A stretch of 64,000 nucleotides of DNA from Streptomyces sp. CC228A (GCF_021390935.1 NZ_JAJPUI010000008.1:124001-188000); one strand, 5' to 3'. Counted from the stretch's first letter, positions 36,745 through 46,518 are shown. The notes: generated by a model not told the origin, from the letters alone. Program-made: numbers and translations.

Positions 36745-36930
36745 GCGCCTGCGAGGTGAGCTGTCGGGTTCGGGCTGGAGTTGCCCGGCCGCGGACATGC
36801 CGCGACTTCACCCCCAGCCGTCCCGGATCCCGGTTCCGACCTGGATCCGAACGGCGACTTACCTGGGTCCCCCGCTCCTGCCGTACGTGGGTGGGTGTGG
36901 AGCCGGAAGGCGGCAGGATTCGGCGGACCC
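36745..36930 (-). promoter_or_regulatory. ydaO-type c-di-AMP riboswitch
   Basis: On the minus strand, just upstream of the LysM gene, the leader contains in order the conserved blocks of the ydaO/yuaA class: GGTCCGCCGAATCCTG, AGCGGGGGACCCAGGTAAGT, GGGGGTGAAGTCGCGGC, and CCCGAACCCGACAGCTCACC followed by TCGCAGGCG. The last block ends within 20 nt of the start codon and next to the Shine-Dalgarno. This class binds cyclic di-AMP and usually turns genes off when c-di-AMP is high; in Streptomyces it controls cell-wall lytic enzymes. Confidence 0.88.
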
Positions 36931-37293
36931 TCCGGATGGACGGTGACCGTAAACGAGAGCGGTGGCGGGAAACAAGGCCCGGAATTCCGCGGGGAAGATC
37001 CGTAGGCGGGCGGTCGCTGCCGAATTCCCCGCGATATCGCGGGGGACCGGGATCTGTTCACCTCGGGGCCCGTGACTCTTGTCACGGAACTCCTGCCGTG
37101 CGGATCGCGTCGCGGCGACCGGCGAAGAGCCGCTAAATCCCGCCACCTGCGTAGATGTCTGCCAAATCGGATGTAAGCGGCGAAGTGGTATCAGTCGGCC
37201 GGGCGGCTCCGTCCGGGTGGTGCGACCCCTCGAACGGCTCCCCGGCGGGCCGTCCCGGTTGCGGTTCCTCCGGCGCCACGGAAGGTGTTTCCG

Positions 37294-38643
37294 ATGACGT
37301 GCACCCGAACAAAGGCCATGAAAAGCAGCGAAAAAATAAAGAAAGGGGCAAAAATCGTGTGCCGTACTTCGGCTCGGATACGTTCCCGCACCGCCGCTTC
37401 GCTCGTGGGCGCCGCCCTGCTCGCCCTGGCGCCGGTGCTCGCCCACCCCCCGGCCTCCGCCGCCTCGGCCGCCGACCCGCCCTCCGCCCCGCGAGCCGTG
37501 ATCGTCACCTGGGCCCGCCTCGCCGCGGACACCGGCGACCCTGGGGGACGCCTGACCGCCCCCGAGGAGGCCCTCTGGCAAGGCCTCGTCTCCGCGGCCA
37601 TGTACAACGCCGTCGTCGGCGTCGAAGGGCGCTACGAGCCGTACAAGTGGCAGGCGCGCGGCCCCCGCGGCGCCTCGGCGGAGGCCGCCGCGGCGACCGC
37701 CGCGCACGACGTGCTCCTGCACTACTTCCCCTCGGCCGCGGGGAAGCTGAAGGCCGCCCACACCGCCTCCCTGGCCGCCGTCCCCGACGGAGAGGCCGAG
37801 GACCGGGGCGTCGAGTTCGGCCGCCGGGCCGCCCGGCACGTCATCCGGCTCCACCCCGGCACGCCCCGCGGGGCGGAGCCCGCCTACCCCGCCGCTCCGG
37901 GCTCCTGGCGGCCCACGCCGCCGGCACACGAACCCTTCGGCAGCGCCTGGCTCGGCCGGCTGCGGCCGCTGCTGCTCGACCGCGCCGACCGGTTCCGCCC
38001 CCCGCCGCCCCCCGCGCTCACCTCGGAGGTGTACACGGCCGACTTCGCGGAGGTGAAGTCCTACGGAGCCAGGACCGGCTCGCGCCGCAGCCCCCAGCAG
38101 ACCGCCACCGCGCTGTTCTTCACCAAGCTGGACCTCCAGGGCGCCCTCGCCGACCGCGCCGAGCGGTTCGACCTCGACCTCGTCGACACGGCCCGCCTGT
38201 ACGCCGCCGTCAACACCGTCCAGGCCGACGCCGTGATCGCCGCCTGGGAGGCCAAACTGCACTACGGCACCTGGCGCCCCGTCACCGCGATCCGCGAGGC
38301 CGACACCGACGGCAACCCGCACACCGCACCCGACCCCGCCTGGGAACCCCTGCTCAAGACCCCCGCCCACCCGGACTACCTCAGCGGGCACACCACCGCC
38401 GCGGGGGCGCTGACCCGGACCCTCACCCTCCTGTCCGGAAGCCCGCGCCTGGACCTCACCGTCACCTCCGTCACCGCGAGGAAGACACGGCACTACACCT
38501 ACGCGCGGGACTACGACCAGGACGTGGTGGACGCCCGCGTCTGGGCCGGCATCCACACCCGCACCGCCGACCTCGCGGGCACCGCGACCGGACGGAAGGT
38601 CGCCGCCTGGGCCCTCACCCGCTACTTCCGCCCGCTTCCCTGA
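37294..38643 (+). CDS. Secreted vanadium-haloperoxidase/PAP2-like protein
   Basis: About 449 aa from the ATG at 37294 with GGAAGG 8 nt upstream; ATG 37318 and GTG 37285 are alternatives. A signal-like segment (TAASLVGAALLALAPVLA, then ASAAS) suggests export. The C-terminal half has the phosphatase/haloperoxidase pocket: LHYGTWRPVTAI, HPDYLSGHTTAAG and DARVWAGIHTRTAD, the last two giving the two His residues that bind vanadate or phosphate. It is probably a vanadium-dependent haloperoxidase-superfamily protein or acid phosphatase; the motifs alone do not decide. The first 25 codons are unusually AT-rich and Lys-rich for this genome. Confidence 0.85.
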   Translation: MTCTRTKAMKSSEKIKKGAKIVCRTSARIRSRTAASLVGAALLALAPVLAHPPASAASAADPPSAPRAVIVTWARLAADTGDPGGRLTAPEEALWQGLVSAAMYNAVVGVEGRYEPYKWQARGPRGASAEAAAATAAHDVLLHYFPSAAGKLKAAHTASLAAVPDGEAEDRGVEFGRRAARHVIRLHPGTPRGAEPAYPAAPGSWRPTPPAHEPFGSAWLGRLRPLLLDRADRFRPPPPPALTSEVYTADFAEVKSYGARTGSRRSPQQTATALFFTKLDLQGALADRAERFDLDLVDTARLYAAVNTVQADAVIAAWEAKLHYGTWRPVTAIREADTDGNPHTAPDPAWEPLLKTPAHPDYLSGHTTAAGALTRTLTLLSGSPRLDLTVTSVTARKTRHYTYARDYDQDVVDARVWAGIHTRTADLAGTATGRKVAAWALTRYFRPLP

Positions 38644-38830
38644 CAACCCCGCGGGTGCCGCCGCGCGGACGGCCCCCGCACCCCGCACCCCGCACCCCAC
38701 GCCCCTCGGCCGGCCCCGCACCCCCGCACGCCGGGGCTCGCACCGGTGAGCACCGCTGGGGCCGCCGCGCTTCCGCCCCGGCCCGCCCGGCGCAGCCCGC
38801 GCGGCCCCCGCCTCCCCGCGCGTGCGAGCT

Positions 38831-39190
38831 GCCCCGCAGCCCGCACCCGCCGTGCCACCCCGCCGTGCCGCCCCGCCGCCCGCACCCGCTGTGCCGCCCC
38901 GCCGCCCGCACCGCCGTGCCGCCCCGCAGCCCGCACCCGCTGTGCCGCCCCGCCGTGCCACCCCGCCGTGCCGCCCCGCCGCCCGCACCCGCTGTGCCGC
39001 CCCGCCGCCCGCACCGCCGTGCCGCCCCGCAGCCCGCACCCGCTGTGCCGCCCCGCCGCCCGCACCGCCGTGCCACCCCGCAGCCCGCACCCGCCGTGCC
39101 ACCCCGCCGCCCGCACCGCCGTGCCACCCCGCAGCCCGCACCCGCCGTGCCACCCCGCCGCCCGATCCTGCCGTGCCGCCCCGCCGCCCG
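38831..39190. repeat. Minisatellite with ~51-bp period in a 1-kb gene-free stretch
   Basis: Built from CTGTGCCGCCCCGCCGCCCG, CACCGCCGTGCCGCCCCGCA and GCCCGCACCCG, with copies starting near 38889, 38940, 38992 and 39043 and diverged copies on both sides. Both strands stay open in several frames only because of composition; the plus-strand translation is a Pro/Arg/Ala/Cys repeat. It occupies the space between the haloperoxidase-like gene and the sigma factor gene (38644-39648), where I see no other gene. Confidence 0.85.
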
Positions 39191-39648
39191 TTGCCCGGCT
39201 CGGGCCGTGCCGCCCCACCGCCCCGGCGTCCGCGCCGCCTCGGCCCTCCCTGCCCGCAACCGCCGGGCGTCGCGCAGGCAACCGCCGCTCAGGCCGCCCC
39301 CACCCGGCACGGCCGTCCTCTGCACGCGGGCGCCCGCCAGGCATGGCCGTCCCGATGCCCGCGGCCGCCCCGCCCGAGGCGGTCCGGTCCCGCCGCGGCC
39401 CGCCTCCCGGGGACGCCCCTCCGCCCTGCGGAGGCCGCCGCGGCGCCCTCCCACCGCGGCCGTCCCCCGCACCCGCCCCGCGGTTTCCCCGACACCGGAG
39501 CGGGAACCCGTGGGGACCGCGAGGAGCCGGAGGAGGCGACTGCCGCCATGGGGGCGCACGCCGACCACGGGGCCCGGCAGCAGGGCCGTACGACGCACAC
39601 CGCGGGGCAGTACGACGCGGGGAGCGCCCCGCAGGGCGGGGCGGACCG

Positions 39649-40611
39649 GTGCCCGCACGGCGGCGCACGGAGCCCGCCGAGCCGGGGGACGGCTTCGACC
39701 TGGTCCGCCAGTACCTGGAGCAGATCACCCGCACGCCCCTGCTCACCGCGGAAGAGGAAGTGGACCTCGCCAAACGCATCGAAGCCGGCGTGTACGCCGA
39801 CCGGCTGCTCCGCGAAGCCGAGGCGGACCCGGGCGGCGGGCCGCCGCCGCAGCGGCGCCGCGACCTGGAGGCGGTCGCCCGCGACGGGCAGCACGCCAAG
39901 GACCACATGGTCCGCGCCAACCTGCGGCTCGTGGTGGCCGTCGCCAAGCGGCACGGCCGCCGGGGGCTGCCCTTCCTCGACGTCGTCCAGGAGGGCAACC
40001 TCGGCCTCATCAGGGCGGTCGAGAAGTTCGACTACACCAAGGGCTACAAGTTTTCCACGTACGCGACGTGGTGGATCCGCCAGGCCATCGAGCGCGGCAT
40101 CGCGCAGTACGCGCGCACCGTGCGGCTCCCCGTGCACGTGGTCGAGGACCTCTCCAAGCTGGGCCGCGCGGAACGCGAACTGCAGCTGCGCCTCGGCCGC
40201 GAACCGACCCTGCGGGAGGTGGTGGAGGCCACCGGTATGCCCGCCGGCAAGGTGAACCGGCTGCGCCGGGTCGGCCGCGAGGCCATCAGCCTGGACACTC
40301 CCGTCGGAGAGTCAGGCGAGACCGTGGTGGCCGACCTGATCGAGGACGAGGAGGTCCTCCAGGCGCCGCACGTCGTCGAGTACCGCGCCCTCGCCGAGCA
40401 ACTCCGCGAGGCCGTCGGCACGCTGCCGGCGCGTGAGGCCCTGGTCCTGAGCCTCCGCTACGGCCTCCACGACGGCCGCGCCCGCACCCGCAGGCAGATC
40501 GCCGAGCACCTCGGCCTCACCCCCGAGCGGGTCCGCCAGATCGAGAACCGCGCCATGGCCCACCTCCGCGCCCCCGAGCGCCGCGTACCCCTCCGGGAAT
40601 GGGCGGGATGA
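39649..40611 (+). CDS. Group 2 (HrdD-like) RNA polymerase sigma factor
   Basis: About 320 aa if started at GTG 39649. Region 1.2 is DGFDLVRQYLEQITRTPLL; region 2 is DHMVRANLRLVVAVAKRH, FLDVVQEGNLGLIRAVEKFD and YKFSTYATWWIRQAIERG; regions 3-4 end in TRRQIAEHLGLTPERVRQIE, a standard -35-binding helix-turn-helix. The acidic region 1.1 and long N-terminus of the principal sigma factor are absent, so it is an alternative hrd-type factor reading HrdB-like promoters. An ATG at 39548 with GGAGGAGG upstream would add a hydrophilic N-terminus but needs one base inserted before 39660, so the true start is uncertain. Confidence 0.88.
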   Translation: MPARRRTEPAEPGDGFDLVRQYLEQITRTPLLTAEEEVDLAKRIEAGVYADRLLREAEADPGGGPPPQRRRDLEAVARDGQHAKDHMVRANLRLVVAVAKRHGRRGLPFLDVVQEGNLGLIRAVEKFDYTKGYKFSTYATWWIRQAIERGIAQYARTVRLPVHVVEDLSKLGRAERELQLRLGREPTLREVVEATGMPAGKVNRLRRVGREAISLDTPVGESGETVVADLIEDEEVLQAPHVVEYRALAEQLREAVGTLPAREALVLSLRYGLHDGRARTRRQIAEHLGLTPERVRQIENRAMAHLRAPERRVPLREWAG

Positions 40612-40690
40612 AAACTCCCCGCGCATATGCCTGCTCAAAATCCATGCGGCATTTGCCGGAATTCAAACGGTAGCGCCGCGTCCGATTATA

Positions 40691-40720
40691 TTGACAGGCT
40701 GCTCCGCACTGCGGGTTAAT
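40691..40720 (+). promoter_or_regulatory. Possible sigma-70-type promoter of the terpene synthase gene
   Basis: TTGACA, 18 bases, GTTAAT, inside an unusually AT-rich 200-bp gap and about 116 nt before the terpene synthase start. A perfect -35 hexamer is uncommon in this genome. The -10 match is moderate and the leader would be long. Confidence 0.45.
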
Positions 40721-40836
40721 GGAAACGAATGGCCGCAAAGAGCGCTTCGCTGTGTTCGGGGGGTGGGGAAAGCGAGCGCTGTGTGGCCGGAGTGAGCGGG
40801 GAATGGCGGATCGGATTTCCTTCGGAGGGAGACCAA

Positions 40837-41877
40837 ATGCCCCATCTCGACTCTTTCACGATTCCGGAATTTCATCTTCCCTTTGAGAACACCAAGGACC
40901 CGGGCGCGGAGCGGGCCAACGCGGAGGCGACGGACTGGGTGGTGCGGCGGGGCCTCGTCGAGGAGGCCGCGGAGGAGTTCGCGGGGATCGGCTTCGGCCA
41001 CCTGTCGGCGCGGGTCGGGAACGGCGCGGCGTACGACGACCTCGTCCTGCTGGCGCAGTGGATGGCCTGGTCCTTCGTACTGGACGACCAGCACGACCTG
41101 CTCATCAGGGACGGCAGCGTCGACGACTGGCGCCCCGTCGCCGCCGCGATCAACGGCTACGTGGCGGACGGGCGGGCCGACCGCATCCCGAAGGCCGCCC
41201 GCAACCCCCTGGTCGACGGCTTCACCGAGCTGTGCGACCGCATCCTCGACCGCATGCCGCCGCTGCTGCGGGCCCGCTACCGCGCCCATGTCCCGCTCAT
41301 GCTGCGCTCCCTGGACGAGGAGGCGCACAACCGCAGGCCCGGCTACCGCCCCCCGGTGGCCGACTACGTCCTGACCCGGCGCCACAGCTCCCAGCTGCTG
41401 CCGATGATGGACATGGTGGAGGGCTTCCTGGGCATCGAGGTGCCGGCAGCGGTGCACGACCACCCCGAGGTGCAGGAGCTCGGCTGGAGCGCGATCGACG
41501 TCATCTCCTGGGGCAACGACGTCTTCTCGCTGCCCAAGGAGTACTCCTGCGGCGACACCAACAACCTGGCCGCACTCCTCGCCGCGTGGCAGGGCTGGTC
41601 GCTGCCGCAGGCGGTGCGGGCGGTGGAGGAGCGCATCGAGGCCCGCGTGGAGGACTTCCTGGCGGGGGCCCGCAGGATCCCCGCCGTCCTCGACGAACTG
41701 GGCGTGGCGGACCCGGAGGTGCGGACGGCCGCGGTGCGCCGCGTGCGCGCCTACGAGGACTGGATGGTCGGCTCCGACCTGTGGCAGCGCTACGACTGCA
41801 CCCGCTACTGCGACGAGCGTTTCGCGGCGGGCCTGGAGGCGGCGTACACCCGCCCGGGGCTCGTCTCGGCGGCGTGA
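40837..41877 (+). CDS. Class I terpene (sesquiterpene-type) synthase
   Basis: A 346-aa protein; ATG 40837 follows GGAGGGAG. It has both magnesium-binding signatures of class I terpene cyclases: DDQHD (residues 83-87) and NDVFSLPKE (227-235, fitting NDxxSxxKE), plus a C-terminal RYxxxRY-like element (QRYDCTRYCDERF). Length and motif spacing fit bacterial sesquiterpene synthases acting on farnesyl diphosphate. The product cannot be deduced: the sequence differs visibly from pentalenene and epi-isozizaene synthases as I know them. A P450 gene follows 42 nt later and is presumably co-transcribed. Confidence 0.92.
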   Translation: MPHLDSFTIPEFHLPFENTKDPGAERANAEATDWVVRRGLVEEAAEEFAGIGFGHLSARVGNGAAYDDLVLLAQWMAWSFVLDDQHDLLIRDGSVDDWRPVAAAINGYVADGRADRIPKAARNPLVDGFTELCDRILDRMPPLLRARYRAHVPLMLRSLDEEAHNRRPGYRPPVADYVLTRRHSSQLLPMMDMVEGFLGIEVPAAVHDHPEVQELGWSAIDVISWGNDVFSLPKEYSCGDTNNLAALLAAWQGWSLPQAVRAVEERIEARVEDFLAGARRIPAVLDELGVADPEVRTAAVRRVRAYEDWMVGSDLWQRYDCTRYCDERFAAGLEAAYTRPGLVSAA

Positions 41878-41919
41878 CCGACACGGCGCCATGACGACAC
41901 CGCGAGGAGGAGCACCTTC

Positions 41920-43416
41920 GTGAAGCACGACCACCGGCTCGCCCGGACCGGGACGGCCGGAGCACCTGGGACGGCCGGGGCGGCCGGGGCGCCGGCCCCG
42001 GCCGCCCCGGGCGGCCTGCCCGTCCTGGGCCATGCCCTGCAGCTGTGGCGCCGCCCCATCGCGTTCCTGGAGTCCCTCCGCGGGGTGGGGGACGTCGTAC
42101 GCGTCGACGTGGGCACCTGGCCGCTGCACGTCCTCACCAGTCCCGAACTGGTCCACACCGTCCTCGTCGGCGAGGCGCAGCACTTCGGCCGCGGCCGGAT
42201 CTTCGAGAAGATGCGCCCGCTGTTCGGCAACGGCCTCGCCACCACCGACGGGGCGTTCCACCGCAGGCAGCGCAGGATCATGCAGCCCGCCTTCCAGCGC
42301 TCCCACATCATGGAGCACGCCGAGCGGATGTGCCGCCAGGCGGACGACATGGCGGCCTCCTGGACGGACGGACGGAGGGTCGCCGTCGACGAGGAGCTGC
42401 GGCGGTTCACGCTGTCCGCGGTCGCCGACATGATGTTCTCCGGCGAGGTGGGCGGCCGCGCCGTCGCGGAGGTGCACCGCTCCTTCCCGATCATCCTGGA
42501 GGGCATGCTCGTCCGGACGCTGATGCCGAAGGCCCTGGACCGGCTGCCGATCCCGCTGAACCGCCGCTTCGACGCCGCCGCGGCCCGGCTCCGGGCGATC
42601 ATCGACGAGGTCATCGCGGCGTACGGCTCACACGACGCGGGCGCAGCCCCGTCGGAGGGCGGCTCGCCGGCGGCGTACGGCTCCGCAGCCGGGGGCGGCC
42701 CGGACGCGGGCGGCGCCGCGGCACGCGCCGCAGGGTCGGGCGGCCGGCACGACCTCCTGTCCCTGCTGATGGCCGCAGCCGACCCGGAGAGCGGCGAGAC
42801 GATGAGCGCCGAGCAGCTGCGGGACGAGCTGATCACGATCCTCTTCGGCGGTACCGAGACCGCGGCCACGACGCTGGCCTGGGTCTTCCACGAGCTCGCC
42901 CGGCACCCGGAAGTGGAGAAGAAGGTGCAGGCAGAGGTGGACGCCGTCGTCGGCGGCCGCCGCGTCCGCGCCGACGACCTCCCCCGGCTCACGTACACGG
43001 CCAACGTGCTCCGCGAGACGCTGCGGCTGCACTCGGCCCTGGTGTTCACCAGGAAGGTGCTCACCCCGGTCACCCTGGGCGGCGTGCCCGTCCCCGCCGG
43101 TGCGGAGCTGGCCTACAGCCCGTACGCGCTCCACCGGGACCCCGGCTACTTCACGGACCCCGCGGCCTTCGACCCGGACCGGTGGTCGGCCGTCGACCCG
43201 GCGCGCCCGGCCCGGCTCAGCGGCTTCCTCCCGTTCGGGGCCGGCCAGCACAAGTGCATCGGCGACTCCTTCGCGATGGCGGAGATGCTCGTCGTCGTCG
43301 CGAGCGTGGCGTCCCGCTGGCGCCTGGTGCCGGTACCGGACGTGGAGGTGCGGGAAATCCCCGCGGGAATCCCCATGCCGAATGCCCTGCCCATGATTCC
43401 GCATGCGAGGAAGTGA
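41920..43416 (+). CDS. Cytochrome P450, probable terpene oxidase
   Basis: A 498-aa protein; GTG 41920 follows GCGAGGAGG. Heme-binding FGAGQHKCIGD lies near residue 446, the K-helix ETLR and I-helix FGGTETAATTL are present. The I-helix has Glu-Thr where Asp-Thr is common, as in CYP class enzymes related to pentalenene oxygenase. An Ala/Gly/Ser-rich insert of about 40 residues (around 230-275) lies before the I helix. It is encoded right after the terpene synthase and most likely oxidises its hydrocarbon product. No dedicated ferredoxin is nearby. Confidence 0.92.
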   Translation: MKHDHRLARTGTAGAPGTAGAAGAPAPAAPGGLPVLGHALQLWRRPIAFLESLRGVGDVVRVDVGTWPLHVLTSPELVHTVLVGEAQHFGRGRIFEKMRPLFGNGLATTDGAFHRRQRRIMQPAFQRSHIMEHAERMCRQADDMAASWTDGRRVAVDEELRRFTLSAVADMMFSGEVGGRAVAEVHRSFPIILEGMLVRTLMPKALDRLPIPLNRRFDAAAARLRAIIDEVIAAYGSHDAGAAPSEGGSPAAYGSAAGGGPDAGGAAARAAGSGGRHDLLSLLMAAADPESGETMSAEQLRDELITILFGGTETAATTLAWVFHELARHPEVEKKVQAEVDAVVGGRRVRADDLPRLTYTANVLRETLRLHSALVFTRKVLTPVTLGGVPVPAGAELAYSPYALHRDPGYFTDPAAFDPDRWSAVDPARPARLSGFLPFGAGQHKCIGDSFAMAEMLVVVASVASRWRLVPVPDVEVREIPAGIPMPNALPMIPHARK

Positions 43417-43607
43417 GAGAGAAAGGCGGTATACGACCGTTCCGGATCGGAATTGAGCGCACTGTAGGCCACCTGGCAGGCGGATGTCAGCGGAGGATAC
43501 ACGGTTGCGCTCGTACGAGTGGCGATGTTCCCGGAAAACAGGGCCTGAGCCGCTCCCTGCCGCCCCCCTGGGCCTACACTCGGCCGCACGTGTTGGAGGG
43601 GGCAAGG

Positions 43608-46514
43608 ATGACAGAGGCCATGGCACCCCGGGGCAGCGGCGAACCGCTCCTCGAACGAGAATCCGAACTGCTCGCGATCCAGCGTGCCCTGGACGCACTC
43701 TGCGGGACCCGGGCCGACGGGACGCCCGCACGCCGCGGTGGCCTGCTCGCCTTCACCGGTCCCGCCGGAGCGGGCAAGACCACCCTGGTCAACGAGGTCC
43801 GCCACCGCGCGGCGGAGCGGGGCTGCACCGTCCTCTTCGCCCGCGGCGGCGAGCAGGAGAAGCAGGTGCCGTTCCGCGTGATGCGGCACCTCGTGCAGCC
43901 GCTCCTCGCCCCCATGGGCGAGGCCGAGTGCCGCGAGGTGCTCGGCAACTGGTACACCATCGTGGCGCCCGCGATCGGACTGGACGCGCCGACCGGCGAC
44001 GACTACCCCGACCCCCAGGGCGTCCGGGACGGCCTCGACTGGGTCGTCACCCGGCTCGCGGTGCGCCACGACCGCCCGCTCGTCCTCGTCCTCGACGACG
44101 CACACTGGGCGGACAGCGAGTCCCTCGCCTGGCTCACCGCCTTCGCCGCGCGGGCGGAGGAACTCGCCATGCTCATCGTGGTCGCCTGCCGGCCGGACGA
44201 CATCCTGCCCGACGCCGCCGCGTTGCAGGACCTGACCGAACGCCACGCCGCCCGGCCCCACGAACTGGCCCCGCTCACCTCCGGGGCCGTCGCGATGCTC
44301 GTACGGTCGGTCCTCGGCGAGGACGCGGACGAGGTCTTCTGCCGCGAGCTCTGGGCCATCACCGCGGGCAGCCCCTTCGAGGTCGTCGAACTGCTGCAGA
44401 AGAGCAAGGAGCGCGGCCTCAAGGCCCACGAGGACGCCCTCGTGCAGCTCCGGGACCTCGCGTCCGCGGTCAAGGGCAGCGGCCTCATCGACCGCCTGGA
44501 GCAGTTCGGGCCCTCGACGGTCAGGGTGGCCTGGGCCGCCGCCGTCCTCGGCAGCAGCGGCATCCCGATGAAACTGCTCGGCACGGTCTCCGCGTTCGGC
44601 GAGGCGCAGGCGGCCGCGGCCGTCGCGGAGCTGGAAGGCGCCCGCCTCCTCACCGCCGTCACCAGCATCCACCGCGAGCGCGTGGTCGAGTTCAACCACC
44701 CCCTCATCGCCAACGCGGTGTACGGGGCGATGCCGCCCGGTGTCCGCGTCGCCATGCACGGAGTGGCCGCACGCGCCCTCATCGACGCCGGATACGGGCC
44801 GAGCGAAGCCGCCCGGCACCTGCTGGAGACCCACCCGGAAGGCGACCCCTGGGTCGTCCGCATCCTGCGCCAGGCCGCCCGCGACAGCTTCAGCTCCGGC
44901 GCGCCGGAACCCGCGCGCCGCTACCTGGGCCGCGCCCTGCGCGAGCCCCCGGACGTGGAGGAGCGTGCCGAGGTGCTCTTCGAACTCGGCTCGGCCAACC
45001 TGCCGCACGAGCCCGCCGCCACCGTCAACCAGCTGCGGGCCGCACTGGAGGAACCCAAGATCGGACAGCCCCTGCGCGAGGCCATCACCTACCGCCTGGC
45101 GCAGGCCCTGGTCCACTCCGGCCAGATGGAGCGGGCCATCGAGCTCCTGGAGGAGGCGGCCCAGGGCACCACCGACTCCCGCACCCGGCTGCGCATGCAG
45201 GCGGAGCAGTTCAAGTGGAACTCCGTCCGCGTCGACGAGCCGGACGCACCCGCCCGCTCCCGGCGTCTCGCCCGCTTCGCGGAGCGGCTGACCGGCCGCG
45301 GCCCCGCCGAGCGGCTCATCCTCGGCATGCGGGCCTGGGACGCCGTCCTGCGCGGCGAATCGGCCGCCGAGGCCCTGCACCACGCCGAAGAGGCCCTCAC
45401 CGGCGGCATGACCTGGATCGACCAGGACTTCGGCTTCGAGGTCCCGGCCGGAGTGGCGCTCGTCCTCATGTACTGCGACCAGCCCGGCCGCGCGGAGGAG
45501 CTGTTCAACGCCGGCATCGCGGAGTTCGAGGCACGGGGCTGGCGCGGCGCCCACCTGTCCTTCGCCTACACCCTCTTCGGGTACCTGCGCTACCGGCGCG
45601 GACGGCTCTCCGAAGCCGAGGACTTCGTCCGCAGCGGCCTGGAGATCGCCGACCGCGTCGGACACGGCATCCCCGCCCAGCGGTACGCGGTCGGCATCCT
45701 CGTCGAGACCCTCCTCGCCCGGGGCCGCGTCGCCGAGGCGCAGAGCGTCGCCGACGACTACGGCATCGACCGGTGGCGACCCGACTCCGTCGTCTACCCC
45801 GACCCGCAGGCCGTCCACGGCCGACTGCTCGCCGCCCAGGGCCGCCTGGAGGAAGCCGAGCGCCAGCTGACCGCCGCCGGCGCACGGCTGGACCGCCGCG
45901 GATCCCGCAACCCCGCCTGGAGCCCCTGGCAGCTCGACCTCGCACTCGTCCAGACCGCCGCCGGCCGCGGCGACACCGCCCGGGCCACGGCGGACGAGGC
46001 CCTCGCCCGTGCCAGGGCCTTCGGCACCGCCGGCATCGTCGGCCACGCCCTGCGCGTCTGCGCCACGGCCGCCGCCGACCCGGGGCGCGCCATCGAGCTG
46101 CTGGAGCAGGCCGTCGCCCACCTGGAGCAGTCACCTGCCGCGTACGAACTCGCCTACGCGCTCGTCGACCACGGGACCGTGCTGCGCACCCTCGGCCGCA
46201 TGGAGCAGGCGGCGCTCCAGCTCTACCGCGGACTGGAGACCGCCGCGGCCTGCGGAGCCGACCCCCTCGTCGCCCGCGCCAGGGAACAGCTCGCCGCGGC
46301 CGGCCTCCGGCCGCGGCGCCCCCAGGCCACCGGCGGCGACACCCTGACGGCACCCGAGGCCACCGCCGCCCGGCACGCCGCGGACGGACTCGGCAACGCG
46401 GCCATCGCCGCCGCGATGCACCTGCCTGAGCACACCGTCCGCGAGCTGCTCTCCGGCGTGTTCGCCAAGCTCGGCACGGACCGCATCGGACTCACGCGGG
46501 CCCTCGGCGGGTGA
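43608..46514 (+). CDS. Large LuxR-type (LAL/STAND) ATPase regulator
   Basis: A 968-aa protein; ATG 43608 follows GGAGG. Walker A GPAGAGKTT is near residue 53 and Walker B LVLVLDDAHWAD near 160, typical of AAA_16/STAND ATPases. A long TPR-like helical region fills about 380-890. The C-terminus resembles a LuxR helix-turn-helix (LTAPEATAARHAADGLGNAAIAAAM... in two parts) but is degenerate: the usual REREV and TVExHL residues are replaced. It follows the terpene genes by 190 nt on the same strand and is a candidate pathway regulator; DNA binding is uncertain because of the HTH divergence. Confidence 0.85.
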   Translation: MTEAMAPRGSGEPLLERESELLAIQRALDALCGTRADGTPARRGGLLAFTGPAGAGKTTLVNEVRHRAAERGCTVLFARGGEQEKQVPFRVMRHLVQPLLAPMGEAECREVLGNWYTIVAPAIGLDAPTGDDYPDPQGVRDGLDWVVTRLAVRHDRPLVLVLDDAHWADSESLAWLTAFAARAEELAMLIVVACRPDDILPDAAALQDLTERHAARPHELAPLTSGAVAMLVRSVLGEDADEVFCRELWAITAGSPFEVVELLQKSKERGLKAHEDALVQLRDLASAVKGSGLIDRLEQFGPSTVRVAWAAAVLGSSGIPMKLLGTVSAFGEAQAAAAVAELEGARLLTAVTSIHRERVVEFNHPLIANAVYGAMPPGVRVAMHGVAARALIDAGYGPSEAARHLLETHPEGDPWVVRILRQAARDSFSSGAPEPARRYLGRALREPPDVEERAEVLFELGSANLPHEPAATVNQLRAALEEPKIGQPLREAITYRLAQALVHSGQMERAIELLEEAAQGTTDSRTRLRMQAEQFKWNSVRVDEPDAPARSRRLARFAERLTGRGPAERLILGMRAWDAVLRGESAAEALHHAEEALTGGMTWIDQDFGFEVPAGVALVLMYCDQPGRAEELFNAGIAEFEARGWRGAHLSFAYTLFGYLRYRRGRLSEAEDFVRSGLEIADRVGHGIPAQRYAVGILVETLLARGRVAEAQSVADDYGIDRWRPDSVVYPDPQAVHGRLLAAQGRLEEAERQLTAAGARLDRRGSRNPAWSPWQLDLALVQTAAGRGDTARATADEALARARAFGTAGIVGHALRVCATAAADPGRAIELLEQAVAHLEQSPAAYELAYALVDHGTVLRTLGRMEQAALQLYRGLETAAACGADPLVARAREQLAAAGLRPRRPQATGGDTLTAPEATAARHAADGLGNAAIAAAMHLPEHTVRELLSGVFAKLGTDRIGLTRALGG

Positions 46515-46518
46515 AGCG

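Noticed and set aside
37056..37072. PHO-box-like GTTCACCTCGG upstream of the haloperoxidase-like gene
   Set aside because: Only one unit is present; the adjoining 11 nt lack the G(G/T)TCA core, so a direct-repeat PHO box is not supported.
38746..39640. Pro/Arg/Cys-repeat protein encoded in the minisatellite
   Set aside because: Several frames on both strands are equally open because of composition; no ribosome site or domain supports a gene.
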